Assembly: GCA_027039465.1 (NCBI GenBank)
Contig: JALWEA010000143.1
Location: forward strand, 1 to 14,794
Length of the DNA: 14,794 nucleotides
Direction: 5' to 3'
Origin: Calditrichia bacterium
Lineage (GTDB): Bacteria; Calditrichota; Calditrichia; Calditrichales; Calditrichaceae
The notes beneath the pieces were generated by a model. It saw only the letters and a list, made by a program, of their open reading frames with translations. It was not told the origin of the DNA and did not search any database. The translations under genes were made by a program, and so were the position numbers. Shown one piece after another: positions 14,714 to 14,794 of the stretch (positions are counted from its first letter, which is position 1; each line of letters opens with the position of its first letter).

Positions 14714-14774
14714 AACCCACCCCCTTTAATTCCCCCTCCCTGCGAGTCGCAGGGAGGGGGTTAGGGGGAGGGTT
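14714..14774. repeat. Strong palindromic (REP-like) element
   Basis: The core at 14732-14760 is a perfect 14-base inverted repeat around a single base (ccccctccctgcga / tcgcagggaggggg). Outer arms aacccaccccctttaa (14714-14729) and ttagggggagggtt (14761-14774) continue the symmetry with one mismatch and a small length difference. It lies upstream of the propeller gene in non-coding DNA. A decayed relative is likely at 10532-10566. Confidence 0.8.
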
Positions 14775-14794
14775 GTAAACGTACTATTTTACAT

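Noticed and set aside
1..14794. Defence, toxin-antitoxin, phage or secretion-machine operon
   Set aside because: All complete genes are exported surface proteins or enzymes; no nuclease, helicase, toxin, integrase or T9SS structural gene was recognised.

Overview
The window is a one-directional block of minus-strand genes for exported proteins. Four of the six complete genes carry an N-terminal signal peptide and all but one end in a Por/type IX secretion (T9SS) type A sorting domain with the motif (Q)NYPNPFN and a basic last residue. This tag places the organism in the FCB group (Bacteroidota, Ignavibacteriota, Calditrichota, KSB1-like lineages). Every complete gene also has a strong Shine-Dalgarno (AAGGAG type), which is unusual for Bacteroidota proper, so a Calditrichota- or KSB1-like relative is my preferred inference. 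No marker gene in the window settles this.

Layout, left to right: the first 30 codons of a glutamine synthetase (1-90, minus, cut by the window edge); a 360-base gap with repeat fragments; a transglutaminase-like lipoprotein (453-2015); a C10 (streptopain-like) cysteine protease fused to FN3, solenoid and sorting domains (2107-5553); a 1-kb non-coding island packed with short palindromic repeats (5554-6590); a 937-residue protein with two copies of a GATase1/flavodoxin-like domain separated by three FN3-like domains (6591-9404); two LamG (concanavalin A-like) surface proteins (9429-10472 and 10739-12157); and a BNR/sialidase-like beta-propeller protein (12235-14556). The right edge holds a strong palindromic repeat.

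Transcription reads right to left. The propeller gene ends in a clear Rho-independent terminator (12192-12230). The 347-residue LamG gene and the 937-residue gene are 24 bases apart and probably form an operon that ends at a second clear terminator (6531-6567). The protease and the transglutaminase-like lipoprotein (91 bases apart) are probably a second transcript. The likely shared theme is cell-surface or secreted binding and degradation of external polymers. No defence, CRISPR, phage, transposase, tRNA or rRNA feature was seen.

The most unusual observation is in the propeller protein. A 238-residue segment (13033-13746) interrupts an otherwise continuous propeller between two blades. It is a circularly permuted copy of the GATase1-like domain found twice in the 937-residue protein: the C-terminal third comes first and the N-terminal two thirds follow. 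Joining its two ends recreates the conserved G-(L/I)-W-Y-V-D stretch of the normal domain.
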